Counted from the stretch's first letter, positions 19,408 to 28,210 are shown. The stretch: 64,000 nucleotides of DNA from an uncultured Bacteroidales bacterium (GCA_902787575.1 CADAGX010000007.1:1-64000), one strand, 5' to 3'. Numbers and translations are program-made. The notes: generated from the letters alone by a model not told the origin.

Positions 19408-21915
19408 TTATTTCAGCACCTTCTTACCATTAATAATATAGATGCCCTTCGTAGCTTTCTCTACGCGGCGACCGCTCAAATCGTAGATAACGGTCTCCCT
19501 CTCCTCGGAGAGGGCCGGGGTGAGGCCTGTGGCTGTGCCGAAGGTGACAGCCTTCACACCAGCAGCGATACCTGTCAGGTATGCCTTGCCAGCTGCGATG
19601 GTGCCTTCTGTTGCCTGATAGAAGCCTACCACGTCGTCCTTCTTGGCCAGTACGTACTGCGAGCCGTCGGCTGTGAGAGCCGTGGCCGTACCCTTCAGGT
19701 CGTTCTCAGCCACTGCAGCAGCACCCGTGGTGGGCACGAAGCTGTAGTAGCCCTCTGCGCCCTCCAGCACAACGGCTGCGGCAGCAGGAATCTTTTCGGT
19801 CACCTCGGTAAGCGTCAGGTAGTCGCCGTTCACCTTGCCTGTGTATGCCTTCACGCCTGCAGGAATCGTCACATCGGTATCGGCAATGTACTGCGTGGCA
19901 TAGCCGGCAGCAGTAATCTGGTTCACGATGCCGTGCGTTGTGTCAAGTACAGGATGTGCGTCTGTGCCGATGGTCTGACGAAAGGCGCTGCCCAAAAGAT
20001 AAGCGACCTCGCCGCTCGATAGTTTGGCGGCAGACACAGCCACAGAATTAGCTTCCGTCTTACCACCCGTGGCTGCAATGCCACTACCCGTAAGCCAGAA
20101 GTTGTTGAGAAGCTTCTCCTGCGTAAAGTTGTTCAGACGACCAATGATGGCGCCACCATAGGTCGGCGTGTCGCCACTGAACTCCACAGTACCCACATTG
20201 AGGCAGTTTTCTACGGTTGAGCTCGTCTGATTCAGATAGCCAACCACGCCACCGGCATAGCACGAAGTAGCATCGAAAGTCACCGTACCGTAGTTGGCAC
20301 AGTTACGAATCATCTCGCTGGTGCGGATGTAGCCCACAACGCCGCCGAAGCAGTCGGTGCTACCGTCGGCCACCGTCATCGCGCCGCTGAATGAGCAACC
20401 GTCGATGACATTGTTCGACTGAGCAGAACCTACGACGCCGCCCACGTGATGCACGCTGGCCACGGGGACAGAAACAGTCAGCAAGGAGTGGATGTTCTGA
20501 ATGGTGCTGTTTGAAGTATAACCTACCACACCAGCACCGGAGCCTGCGCTAACCGTAAGCGTGCCCGCAATGCTGAAGTTGCCCACCGTTGCATTGCTCA
20601 GATAGCCGAAGAAGCCACTTCTGTCTGTCGAAGCAGCCATGTCGAAGCCCGTAATGGCAAAGCCCTGTCCGTCGAACTTACCCGAGAAAGGAGCACCCGC
20701 AACGCCAATGGGTTTGGTCCATGCCTTGGTCAGCGCGATGTCGTTCTTCAGTTTGCCGTTGATGGTTGCATTGCCGTCGGCCACCATTGCGGCGAACCAC
20801 GCCAACTGCAGCTCATTCTCTATCACATAATAGTCGTCCGTGGGCTCCATATATGTTGCGTTTGGCTTACCACACACCGGGCAGACGCCATCGGTGAAGA
20901 CGTGGTCGTCCACCGTGATGCCCTTGTTTTCGTTTTCATACACACCACCGGCATAAGCTGAGCCGTCGCAGTGCTGGCGGCCGTTGTAATAAACAACACC
21001 ATGTGTGCTGAAAGGCACGGGGCTATCGTCGGAGCCCAGCGTCTGATACCATGCGATGGAAGACTGGTCGCCGTTTAGCTGATAGGCAATGGCACCCGTA
21101 GCAAGATCGGAAGCAGAAATTCCTTCGAACTTTGTGAAGTTGGGCTGCGTGCCATTCAGGGCAAAGCAATTGTTATACGTGAACTTAGCACCAGCGCCAT
21201 TACGGAAAACATACTGATCCGTGTTGGTCTTGTTATTCAGGGTAGCAATCGTCCAACAATTGTCTAAAACAAAAAGACCATTGTTGAACCAGCCGGTGAT
21301 GCAACCGCAGTCCGTCTTTTTAGAATGAGAATCGCTGGTGGTAATGGCACCTGTAGTCCAGCAGTTCGTAAAGGTTGTCGGCGTAGAAGTTCCACTTCCT
21401 TCGCCCCATATGCCACCAATCAATCCACCAACGTTATTGCCTTGTCCAGCCACACTTGCACAGTTACCTACGTTTTCGAAGGTACCGGCACCATCGTGAC
21501 GGCCAATAAGACCTACCAGTTCTTTGCCCGTGATGGCACAAGAACTGTCGAGCCAGAAATTCTTCAACACAACGCCAGCACCCGTATTGAACACGCCAAA
21601 ATTGTTGGCTGCATCGGGGCGGTTGAGAACCAAGTTAGAGAACTTGTGACCCTGACCGTCAAAAACGCCTTTGTAACTCTTCGCAGAGTTGCCTACTCCA
21701 ATGGGGAAATTAGACATGTCCACACCGTCCATGTCGATGTCGGCCGTAAGCACTGCCTTTGCAGTGTACTCACCACCATTCACCACTGCAGCAAAAGCCA
21801 CGAAGTCTTCCGCCGTACCAATCTGATAGACGCCGTCCACTTGTTCCAGCGCCCACACACTTCCTGTCACAGCCAAAAGAACTGTTAGGAAAAGGGAAGT
21901 AAATATCCGTTTCAT
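19408..21915 (-). CDS. Secreted GLUG-repeat beta-solenoid protein 2
   Basis: 835 residues with signal peptide (MKRIFTSLFLTVLLAVTGSVWA). Two N-terminal modules start DGVYQIGTAEDFVAFAAVVN and DYYVIENELQLAWFAAMVAD, each followed by DIDM/DIAL-type strands, FDGQGH and many GLUG motifs (VGGLIGG, AGVVGY, GGVVGY), which build a right-handed beta-solenoid. A CxxC linker (DGVCPVCGK) joins the modules. The last ~230 residues are nearly identical to those of the other GLUG protein and end YDLSGRRVEKATKGIYIING plus KKVLK, the presumed secretion tail. GLUG proteins are surface or secreted adhesin-like proteins; binding target unknown. It is followed by its small peptide gene. Confidence 0.88.
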   Translation of the reverse strand: MKRIFTSLFLTVLLAVTGSVWALEQVDGVYQIGTAEDFVAFAAVVNGGEYTAKAVLTADIDMDGVDMSNFPIGVGNSAKSYKGVFDGQGHKFSNLVLNRPDAANNFGVFNTGAGVVLKNFWLDSSCAITGKELVGLIGRHDGAGTFENVGNCASVAGQGNNVGGLIGGIWGEGSGTSTPTTFTNCWTTGAITTSDSHSKKTDCGCITGWFNNGLFVLDNCWTIATLNNKTNTDQYVFRNGAGAKFTYNNCFALNGTQPNFTKFEGISASDLATGAIAYQLNGDQSSIAWYQTLGSDDSPVPFSTHGVVYYNGRQHCDGSAYAGGVYENENKGITVDDHVFTDGVCPVCGKPNATYMEPTDDYYVIENELQLAWFAAMVADGNATINGKLKNDIALTKAWTKPIGVAGAPFSGKFDGQGFAITGFDMAASTDRSGFFGYLSNATVGNFSIAGTLTVSAGSGAGVVGYTSNSTIQNIHSLLTVSVPVASVHHVGGVVGSAQSNNVIDGCSFSGAMTVADGSTDCFGGVVGYIRTSEMIRNCANYGTVTFDATSCYAGGVVGYLNQTSSTVENCLNVGTVEFSGDTPTYGGAIIGRLNNFTQEKLLNNFWLTGSGIAATGGKTEANSVAVSAAKLSSGEVAYLLGSAFRQTIGTDAHPVLDTTHGIVNQITAAGYATQYIADTDVTIPAGVKAYTGKVNGDYLTLTEVTEKIPAAAAVVLEGAEGYYSFVPTTGAAAVAENDLKGTATALTADGSQYVLAKKDDVVGFYQATEGTIAAGKAYLTGIAAGVKAVTFGTATGLTPALSEERETVIYDLSGRRVEKATKGIYIINGKKVLK

Positions 21916-21972
21916 ACTTTTAAAGGATAATAAAAGAGGTAAAAAAATAGATTATTTGTTAGTTATTCGGGC

Positions 21973-22003
21973 CAAAAATACAAAGAATTGGAATAAGAAC
22001 AAA
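21973..22003 (-). promoter_or_regulatory. GLUG2 promoter (-33/-7)
   Basis: On the minus strand TTTG (22000-22003) and TATTTTTG (21973-21980) are 19 bp apart, matching the Bacteroidetes consensus. The ATG is 57 bp downstream. Confidence 0.7.
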
Positions 22004-22113
22004 GAAAATAAGTGAGAAAATGACTGCAAAGCGTTGTGATGCAACAAAAAAAGGACGTAGCACAACTAAAGCACAGAATTGGTTGACAACAACACACATA
22101 ATTTTTTTATCCC

Positions 22114-22280
22114 AAAAACCTACATCCTACACATCGACCGGCTTAATACGCTGCTACGAAGCAAGTTATATGGGTGTAGGTTAGGGTGTAGGTTTTCAGA
22201 ACCTACACCCTAACCTACACTGTGGCAACGCGCTATAATTTAATGCGATATGTGCAGAAGAGTGTAGGATGTAGGTTTTT
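22114..22280. repeat. Concentric nested palindrome
   Basis: Outer arms of 19 bp (22114-22132 and 22262-22280, GTGTAGGATGTAGG type) are perfect inverse copies. Inside them, two perfect 21-bp arms (22174-22194 and 22200-22220, built of GTGTAGGTTAGG + GTGTAGGTT) flank a 5-base loop. Both pairs share the same centre (22197). No ORF is inside. It could be a MITE-like element, a strong transcription block between divergent genes, or a structured RNA. Confidence 0.9.
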
Positions 22281-22548
22281 TCTCAGAAAAAAAATTAAGG
22301 GGAAGCAGTTTGTGTTAGCCGCTTTGTCGTTATATTACTTGCCTCACGAAACATAAGTTCGTCTGATACAGCATTTTTGTGATGTTTAATGAGAACAGAG
22401 TGCATTTTTCAAAAGCCGAAATGAAAAAACAAAAGGCTCTACGAATGTTTTTCATTCATTTTTTTGAACTTTTGTCACCGATTTGTAAAGAAAAACTCGT
22501 TTGACACAAAATAAACGATTTATAAACTTAAAAAAACAAATATTAACA

Positions 22549-22668
22549 ATGAGACAAAAACTACTTATGATGCTCGCCTTGCTCGTCTGCACGACGGCGG
22601 CATGGGCCTGGGACGGTAGCGGTACTTCTGTTGACCCGTACCTAATCAATATCAGAGCCCCACGATAA
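22549..22668 (+). pseudogene. Truncated GLUG-type protein, 5' relic
   Basis: 39 codons: signal peptide MRQKLLMMLALLVCTTAAWA, then WDGSGTSVDPYLIN, the typical first strand of Bacteroidetes GLUG/beta-helix proteins, followed by RAPR and a stop. The frame ends because the sequence jumps into a different gene (the small-peptide relic at 22650) in another frame. It is on the opposite strand from the two intact GLUG genes. It probably marks a third GLUG gene whose body has been deleted. Confidence 0.6.
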
Positions 22669-22835
22669 ACGTGGTGGAAATAGAAGTAGCGCAGATGATG
22701 GCTGCCAGCGATGTCCGTTCCGTCAACAGCAGCAGCACAGGTATCACCTATGGCGGAGCCAGTCGAGGCCCTGCCCGCGCGAAGAACAACAGCGTCAATT
22801 GGGACGACTGGAGCAACAGACATTATAGTATATGA
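22650..22835 (+). pseudogene. Small YxxP peptide relic fused to GLUG 5' end
   Basis: Reading from TAT at 22650: YQSPTINVVEIEVAQMMAAS, then a Ser/Gly/Arg-rich stretch, NNSVNWDDWSN and a stop at 22833. The YxxP start, the VV pattern, the M(M/L)AAS step and the NxxxW-D end line up with the two intact peptides at 19110 and 23020, although its core differs. It has lost its start codon: the sequence immediately upstream is the GLUG gene start in another frame. A deletion joining the start of the large gene to the start of the small one explains both relics. Confidence 0.6.
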
Positions 22836-22838
22836 ATA

Positions 22839-22877
22839 TTGAGACGCGGCAATCGGGCATCCGATGCCGCGTCTCAA
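22839..22877 (+). terminator. Hairpin after peptide relic
   Basis: TTGAGACGCGGCA pairs perfectly with TGCCGCGTCTCAA, with an inner ATCGG/CCGAT stem. A 13-bp GC-rich stem four bases past the relic stop codon suggests the former operon terminator. No long T-run follows. Confidence 0.6.
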
Positions 22878-22919
22878 CGTTACTACTAATTCCCAACTAC
22901 ATATTTCGGAACAAAGAAA

Positions 22920-22954
22920 ACGACGTGTAGCATCCCGAAGAAACTACACGTCGT
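22920..22954 (-). terminator. Terminator after small peptide gene 1
   Basis: ACGACGTGTAG / CTACACGTCGT, an 11-bp perfect stem with a 13-base loop, followed on the minus strand by TTTTCTTTG. It lies 66 bp past the stop of the peptide gene at 23020 and ends the GLUG1/peptide transcript. Confidence 0.75.
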
Positions 22955-23019
22955 AATTCTCCTGCCACGCTGCAGCATCTCAGTAAGCTACAGAGCAGGA
23001 AAGGGAACAGAGAAGAAGG

Positions 23020-23184
23020 TTATTCCTCTATATCCTCTTCGTCAGAGCCGAAGATGTCCCAGTTGTTTTCTTTACCCAGCGCGTCGCCGCCGCTGACTGT
23101 ACCCTTGCCGATAGGCAGGCTGGCTGCAAGCATCTCTGCTCCGGAGATGCGAACCACTTCAATTGTAGGCTTTGCGTATTTCAT
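23020..23184 (-). CDS. Small acidic YxxP-leader peptide (copy 1)
   Basis: 54 residues starting MKYAKPTIEVVRISGAE. Y3-x-x-P6 and the alternating hydrophobic strand form the N-terminal part, then MLAASLPIGKG, TVSGG, DALGKENNWDIFGSD and an acidic tail EEDIEE. From MLAAS to GSDE it is identical to the peptide at 19110-19280; the first 17 residues are unrelated except for the YxxP pattern. The DNA is also nearly identical through that part, implying a recent duplication or gene conversion. It follows the frameshifted GLUG protein 1 gene. Function unknown; a processed secreted peptide is a hypothesis. Confidence 0.75.
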   Translation of the reverse strand: MKYAKPTIEVVRISGAEMLAASLPIGKGTVSGGDALGKENNWDIFGSDEEDIEE

Positions 23185-23312
23185 ATTCTTACTTTGACCC
23201 GGCCTCCACCCCAACCCTCCCCGAGGGGAGGGTGTAGGATGTTAGGCTTCGGGATTTTTTATCTGTTTATACTCCTTTATAAGATTCTCCCCTCGGGGAG
23301 TTAGAGGGGGCT
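23185..23312 (-). repeat. Hairpin spacer between GLUG1 and peptide
   Basis: Contains CCCTCCCCGAGGGGAGGG (23215-23232) and CTCCCCTCGGGGAG (23287-23300). It is a close copy of the spacer at 19281-19407, part of the duplicated 3' cassette. Confidence 0.7.
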
Positions 23313-24350
23313 TTATTTCAGCACCTTCTTGCCATTGATGATGTAGAGACCCTTCGTAGCTTTCTCTACGCGGCGGCCAGAGAGGTCGTAGATAACACCC
23401 TCTTCCGTCTCACTGAGCGGAGAAGCTATGCCATCGGCTATGCTGAAGGTGATGGCCTTCACACCAGCGCTGATGCCTGTCAGGTATGCCTTGCCGGCTG
23501 CGATGGTGCCTTCTGTTGCCTGATAGAAACCAACCACTGCATCCTTCTCGGCCAGTACGTACTGAGAGCCATCGGCTGCGAGAGCCGTAGCGGTACCAAC
23601 GAGGTCGTTATCAGCCACTGCAGCAGCACCCGTGGTGGGCATGAAGCTGTAGTAACCTTCTGCACCCTCCAGCACAACTGCTGCGGCAGCAGGAATCTTT
23701 TCGGCCACCTCGGTGAGCTTCAGGTATGCGCCGTCCACCTTGCCAGTGTATGCCTTCACGCCTGCGGGAATCGTCACGTCAGTGTCGGCAATGTACTGCG
23801 TAGCATAACCGGCAGCAGTAATCTGGTTGACGATACCATGGCTTGCATCCAGAATGGGAGTTGCATCCTCGCCAATGGTCTGGTTATAGATGCGCTCGCC
23901 CGCGGTAGTATTAATGTGGTACGTAAGGGCTCCGTTGGCCAGCCAGTCTGCAGTATATCCTGCGGGAGGTGCACCATTGGTAGGAGTTGCCACCTTGCCA
24001 CTCAGTTCGTAGTTGTTGGTAATCGTACCTGCCGTGTAGCTCTTATGACGATAAAGTGTGTTGTTTCCACCGTTATTCGTCAGGGTACCGATGCTCCAGC
24101 AGTTCTGGATAGTTGGCGTACCGCTACCGAGCCAACCGGATATGCCGGCAGAATTGATCTTACCAGTCACAGCACCGGTGTTGTAGCAATTGATGATTGT
24201 GGGTGTGGGAGAGCCCGAAGCGCCACCGATGATGCCGCCTGCATTCTCGCCGAAGTCGGGGCTGGAAACGTTACCCGTATTCCAGCTGTTCTCGATGGTG
24301 AATGCAACATCGCTCGTCGCCCATCCAACGAGTCCGCCACAGTTGTTACC
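23313..24350 (-). pseudogene. GLUG protein 1, 3' part after frameshift
   Basis: This frame opens right after a TGA at 24351-24353 and reads NNCGGLVGWATSDVAFTIEN, AGGIIGG, GISGW: a direct continuation of the GLUG repeats that stop prematurely at 24346 in the neighbouring frame. It then carries the conserved C-terminal region (HGIVNQITAAGYATQYIADT, IPAAAAVVLEGAEGYYSF) and the tail YDLSGRRVEKATKGLYIING plus KKVLK. A shift of one base near 24349-24354 joins the parts into a protein of about 1,525 residues. An internal ATG at 24170 could start a truncated product but would lack a signal peptide. A sequencing or assembly error is possible. Confidence 0.75.
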
Positions 24351-27300
24351 TCATGGTGAATGAAGCGATAACGCCGCAAAGACCGCCGGCACTACCATTC
24401 GTGCCCTTGGAAATCGTACCTGCATCGCCAACCACTTCGCCAGTGTTGTAGCAATCGGTGAAGGAGCATGCGCCACCACCGTTACCAAAGAGGCCGCCAA
24501 TCTTCAGCTCGCCCGTGCTTCCGGTGCCGTGAACGCGACCTTCATTGCCGCAGCGAATCATCGTGGCACCATTGTTGCCCGTGAGGCCACCCACGCAGCC
24601 TGCGCCAGTGATGTCGCCAAAGTTGAGACAGTCGGTGAAGGAGTTCAGCACATCGGAACGGCCAGTTATACCGCCAATGCTGGTGGAGTTGGGAGACGTA
24701 ACATCGCCATAATTAATGCAGTTCTTGAAGGATGCCACGATGTCGTTATTGATTTTCTCGGTGCGACCGATGAAACCACCCACGTGATATCCAGTAGAAG
24801 TGACGTTGCCTCTATTGTCACAGTTAGTAAACAGGATGTCGCCTACCTTTGCCCAACCAAAGAAGCCGGATGTCTGGTTCGAACCGCTGATGTTGGCATT
24901 GTTGGTGCAATTCGTCAGTTCGAAGGTCAGAATCTTATCTGCCGGACACTGGACAGCGCCAAAGAAACCTGCAGACTGAGTAGACGAGGAGGTGACTGTG
25001 GCGTTGTTTACACAGTCGATGACGCTGATGGTGCCAGCAGCCGTAGCCACTACGCGACCCACAAAGCCAGCCGTGTACCGTCCGCCGGTGAAGGAACCAT
25101 GAAGCGCGATGTTCTTGAGCGTGCATCCTGCGTCTGCGAAACCAATGAAGGAGGAGCATCCGTTTGCATCGGAAGCAGCCATGACGAGGTTCGTGATGTC
25201 ATTTCCAGCACCGTCGAACGTGCCCTTGAATGCAGAGGCTGCGTCGTCGCCAATGGGAAGCCATGCGATGCCATCCATGTCGATGCTATTCTTCAGTTGA
25301 GCCTTCGCTTCGGTCTCGCCCTGGTTCACTAATACGGAGAAGCCGAGGAGCTCCTTGGGAGTAGAAATCATATAGATGCCACCCTCCACTGCCGGCTTGG
25401 CGATGTCGAGGTTGCTGTTGGTGTAGCCAAAGCCATCTACATTATATACAATGTCCGTGCCGATGAGTACGGGATACGGATCTTTGCCAATCTTCTGATA
25501 CCATGCGATGCTGCTCTGGTCGCCGTTCAGCAGGTAGCAGAGTTCGCCGGTGGCACCCTTCGGGCCCACCACGTCTGCTCCGTAGGAGTTCACGAGGTTG
25601 GCACTCAGTCCGCCAAAGGCTGCAGCGTTGTCGGTATAGCAGTTGGTGTACGTTCCGCCTACTGCCTGACCAGCCAAAGCACCTGTCTCGCCGCCAGCGG
25701 CTGCCGAGAGTGTGGCGTTGACTACATAGACATTCGTGATGTTGGCGTTGTGTGTCAGACCAGCCAGGGCACCCGTGCGAGGATTGCTGGAGGTGTTGGT
25801 GACAGTGATGCCGTCGATGCCGAGATTCTGGATGGCACCGCCGCTCTTGCGACTGAAGAGACCTACTTCGTAGTCGCCGTCGTTGTTGATGACAACATTC
25901 TTAATGACATGGCCCTTACCGTCGAATGTAGCGCCATAGGAGTGATTGACGAAGCTGCCTCCGTAAGCACCATCGGAATACTGGCCAATAGGAATCATCT
26001 CGCCGCCAGCGAAATCTATGTCAGCCGTCAGGATGGCATCGTGCGCTTCGCCACCGTGGTTGAGATATGCAGCAAACCACTTGAGTTGTGCAGGCGTGCC
26101 AATCTGGTATGCGCCATCCACGAGAGTCATGTAGTCGTCCTTCGCAGATCCGCAGACGGTGCAGATGCCATCGGTGAAGTTGTGTTCGTCGCGCACACCG
26201 GCCATGTTGCCATAAGCAGCAGCGCCCTTGGGTGTGCCGTCGCAACTCTGGTCGACTGCCAGATAAACGGTGCCGTGTGTTTTGTCGAGCACAGGATAAT
26301 CGTCAGTGCCGATGGTCTGATACCAAGTAGGAGTCTCGCTCTGGCTGCCGTTGAGCAGGTAGCAGAGCTCGCCAGTGGCAGCCTTGGCCGTCACTTCTGC
26401 GTCGGTATAGCAGTTGGACAACGTACATGTGCCGAGGGCTATAAGGCCACAGGTTGAATAGGTGGTGTAGCAGTTGTACATTCCAGTGGGAGCGCCCAGA
26501 GTGGCCATCGTGGCAAGGCCGCCGACGTTGCCGGAAGTGATGTCGATGGAGATGTCGCCAATGGCGTAGCAGTTATACATGTTGGAATGCAGCAGCAGAC
26601 CAGCAAAGACGCCCGAATTGATGTCGCGTGTGGTAACGCTCTTGATGCTGGCGTTCTTGATGCCAAGGTTGCGAATCGTGGCATTGGTGGGACGGCTGAA
26701 GAGTCCAACCTCGTAGTTGTCGGTACGATTGATGTAGAGGTTGCTGATGACATGTCCCTGTCCGTCGAATGTTCCTTCGAAGCGGCGGCTCTCGTCGGCA
26801 TCGTCGTCGGTAAAGAGGCCGATGGGCGTAAAGTTGATGCCCGTGAGGTCGATGTCAGCCGTCAGCACTGCGTTCACGTTCTTGTGCTGAGCGTTCACAT
26901 AGTTGCTAAAGTAAACCAGTTGCTGAGGCGTGCCAATCTGGAATACACCGTCCACCTGAGGAATATCGACTGAGCTGCAAACGGAGCAGATGCCATCCAC
27001 ATAATTATGAGGATCGCGCGTGGGAGGCACGTCGCTGTACGTGGGGTCACCCTTGGGAGTGCCGTCGCAGCTCTGAGCGGTGGAATTGTAAACTACCCGG
27101 TGCGAAGAGTCGAGCACGGGATAGGGGTCGCTGCCAAGCGTCTGATACCAAGCAGGCGTATCGCTCTGGCTGCCGTTCAGCAGGTAGCAGAGCTCGCCAG
27201 TGGATGCCTTGGCGGCCACATCTACAGCGCCATAGACATTGGTGACCTTAGACTTTGGGCCCAGGTCACCGATGGGAGTGGCATTATCTGTGAAACAGTA

Positions 27301-27894
27301 TTTCACGAAGGTTGAGTTGTTGCTGATAGTGTAGCCACAGATAGCACCCGTGGACGTGCGGCCGGAGTTCTCCTTCGGCGTCTCGTCGATCTGGAAACCG
27401 ATGACTGCACAGTTCTGCAGCGTGCCGGTGTCCATGATACCAGCGATGCCGCCAGTGGCCAACGGTGTGCCGTCGGGCTGAGCCGTGATGATGTCCACAT
27501 CCTTCAAGATGAGATTGGAGACAGTGCCCTTATACACACGGCTGAAGAGGCCGATAAGATAGAGGTTCGTGTCGTCTGTCTCGATTGAAAGATTGCGGAT
27601 TGTCTTACCGTTGCCGTTGAAATTACCCTTATAGGCCGTCAGACGGCCATCGTCATTTGCATCCACCGACAGGCCGATGGGCGTAAAGGCCACGCCCGAC
27701 ATGTCGATGTCGTTCTGAAGGATGGCATTGGCATCTAAGGTGCCGCCATTTACAAGGGTAGCAAAATCTACCAAATCCTGCGGAGAGGTGATTAGATAGG
27801 TTCCCTCACCGTCTTGCGTGAGCACGGCGCTGGCCGAATTCCACGCAGCGCTGCCGAACAGTGCCAACAACGCCAAAGTAATGAGTTTCTTCAT
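24346..27894 (-). CDS. Secreted GLUG-repeat protein 1, 5' part (frameshifted)
   Basis: 1182 residues with a signal peptide (MKKLITLALLALFGSAAWNSASA). Four long modules each open with a strand such as GEGTYLITSPQDLVDFATLV or DGVFQIGTPQQLVYFSNYVN, then NDIDMSG..FTPIG, FDGQGHVI and runs of GLUG motifs (VGGLATM, AGFVGR, GGITGR). Two CxxC linkers (DGICSVCSS, DGICTVCGS) separate modules. The frame ends abruptly after GGLCGVIASFTMR, in the middle of a GLUG repeat, and resumes one frame over at 24350. Without the lost 3' part it has no secretion tail. The peptide gene at 23020 lies downstream on the same strand. Confidence 0.85.
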   Translation of the reverse strand: MKKLITLALLALFGSAAWNSASAVLTQDGEGTYLITSPQDLVDFATLVNGGTLDANAILQNDIDMSGVAFTPIGLSVDANDDGRLTAYKGNFNGNGKTIRNLSIETDDTNLYLIGLFSRVYKGTVSNLILKDVDIITAQPDGTPLATGGIAGIMDTGTLQNCAVIGFQIDETPKENSGRTSTGAICGYTISNNSTFVKYCFTDNATPIGDLGPKSKVTNVYGAVDVAAKASTGELCYLLNGSQSDTPAWYQTLGSDPYPVLDSSHRVVYNSTAQSCDGTPKGDPTYSDVPPTRDPHNYVDGICSVCSSVDIPQVDGVFQIGTPQQLVYFSNYVNAQHKNVNAVLTADIDLTGINFTPIGLFTDDDADESRRFEGTFDGQGHVISNLYINRTDNYEVGLFSRPTNATIRNLGIKNASIKSVTTRDINSGVFAGLLLHSNMYNCYAIGDISIDITSGNVGGLATMATLGAPTGMYNCYTTYSTCGLIALGTCTLSNCYTDAEVTAKAATGELCYLLNGSQSETPTWYQTIGTDDYPVLDKTHGTVYLAVDQSCDGTPKGAAAYGNMAGVRDEHNFTDGICTVCGSAKDDYMTLVDGAYQIGTPAQLKWFAAYLNHGGEAHDAILTADIDFAGGEMIPIGQYSDGAYGGSFVNHSYGATFDGKGHVIKNVVINNDGDYEVGLFSRKSGGAIQNLGIDGITVTNTSSNPRTGALAGLTHNANITNVYVVNATLSAAAGGETGALAGQAVGGTYTNCYTDNAAAFGGLSANLVNSYGADVVGPKGATGELCYLLNGDQSSIAWYQKIGKDPYPVLIGTDIVYNVDGFGYTNSNLDIAKPAVEGGIYMISTPKELLGFSVLVNQGETEAKAQLKNSIDMDGIAWLPIGDDAASAFKGTFDGAGNDITNLVMAASDANGCSSFIGFADAGCTLKNIALHGSFTGGRYTAGFVGRVVATAAGTISVIDCVNNATVTSSSTQSAGFFGAVQCPADKILTFELTNCTNNANISGSNQTSGFFGWAKVGDILFTNCDNRGNVTSTGYHVGGFIGRTEKINNDIVASFKNCINYGDVTSPNSTSIGGITGRSDVLNSFTDCLNFGDITGAGCVGGLTGNNGATMIRCGNEGRVHGTGSTGELKIGGLFGNGGGACSFTDCYNTGEVVGDAGTISKGTNGSAGGLCGVIASFTMR

Positions 27895-28103
27895 CCTTGT
27901 TTAAGTTTTAGAAAGGTTAAAAATATAGTTTAGTTAAGCACAAAAATTTCGTTTTCGCACCGCAATTTTATGAATAATTCTTAAAAAAACAAAAAAATGA
28001 GAGAAAAAAATATTCAAAAATACAGAAATTTATTTCGAAAGCGACTCGCGGCAAGCTAAAAGGCGCACGAGGGGTATTAATTATATCACGCGTAGTTTTT
28101 CAT

Positions 28104-28207
28104 TACGCGACGTGTGGCATTTCATCACGCGACGTGTGGCATTTCGTCACGCGACGTGTGGCATTTCATCACGCGACGTGTGGCATTTCATCACGCGACG
28201 TGTGGCA
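28104..28207. repeat. 22-bp tandem repeat array 3
   Basis: Five units of exact 22-bp period start at 28104, 28126, 28148, 28170 and 28192. Typical unit: CACGCGACGTGTGGCATTTC plus AT. A degenerate unit precedes it at ~28087. It is located past the 3' end of the nqr operon. Confidence 0.9.
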
Positions 28208-28210
28208 AAA

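Larger units (their letters stand above)
21916..22548. other. Gene-free spacer with concentric palindrome
   Basis: 633 bp between divergent genes. It holds the GLUG2 promoter (21973-22003, minus), a large concentric palindrome (22114-22280) and AT-rich DNA with no recognisable box before the truncated gene at 22549. No coding capacity was recognised. Confidence 0.6.

Noticed and set aside
22114-22220. GTTAGGG-containing repeats as telomere-like DNA.
   Set aside because: There are only two units per arm within a perfect palindrome in the interior of the window; nothing suggests a chromosome end.
22452-22877. A 141-codon minus-strand frame.
   Set aside because: It lies antisense to the signal-peptide and YxxP relic frames and crosses the relic's terminator hairpin; no domain features.
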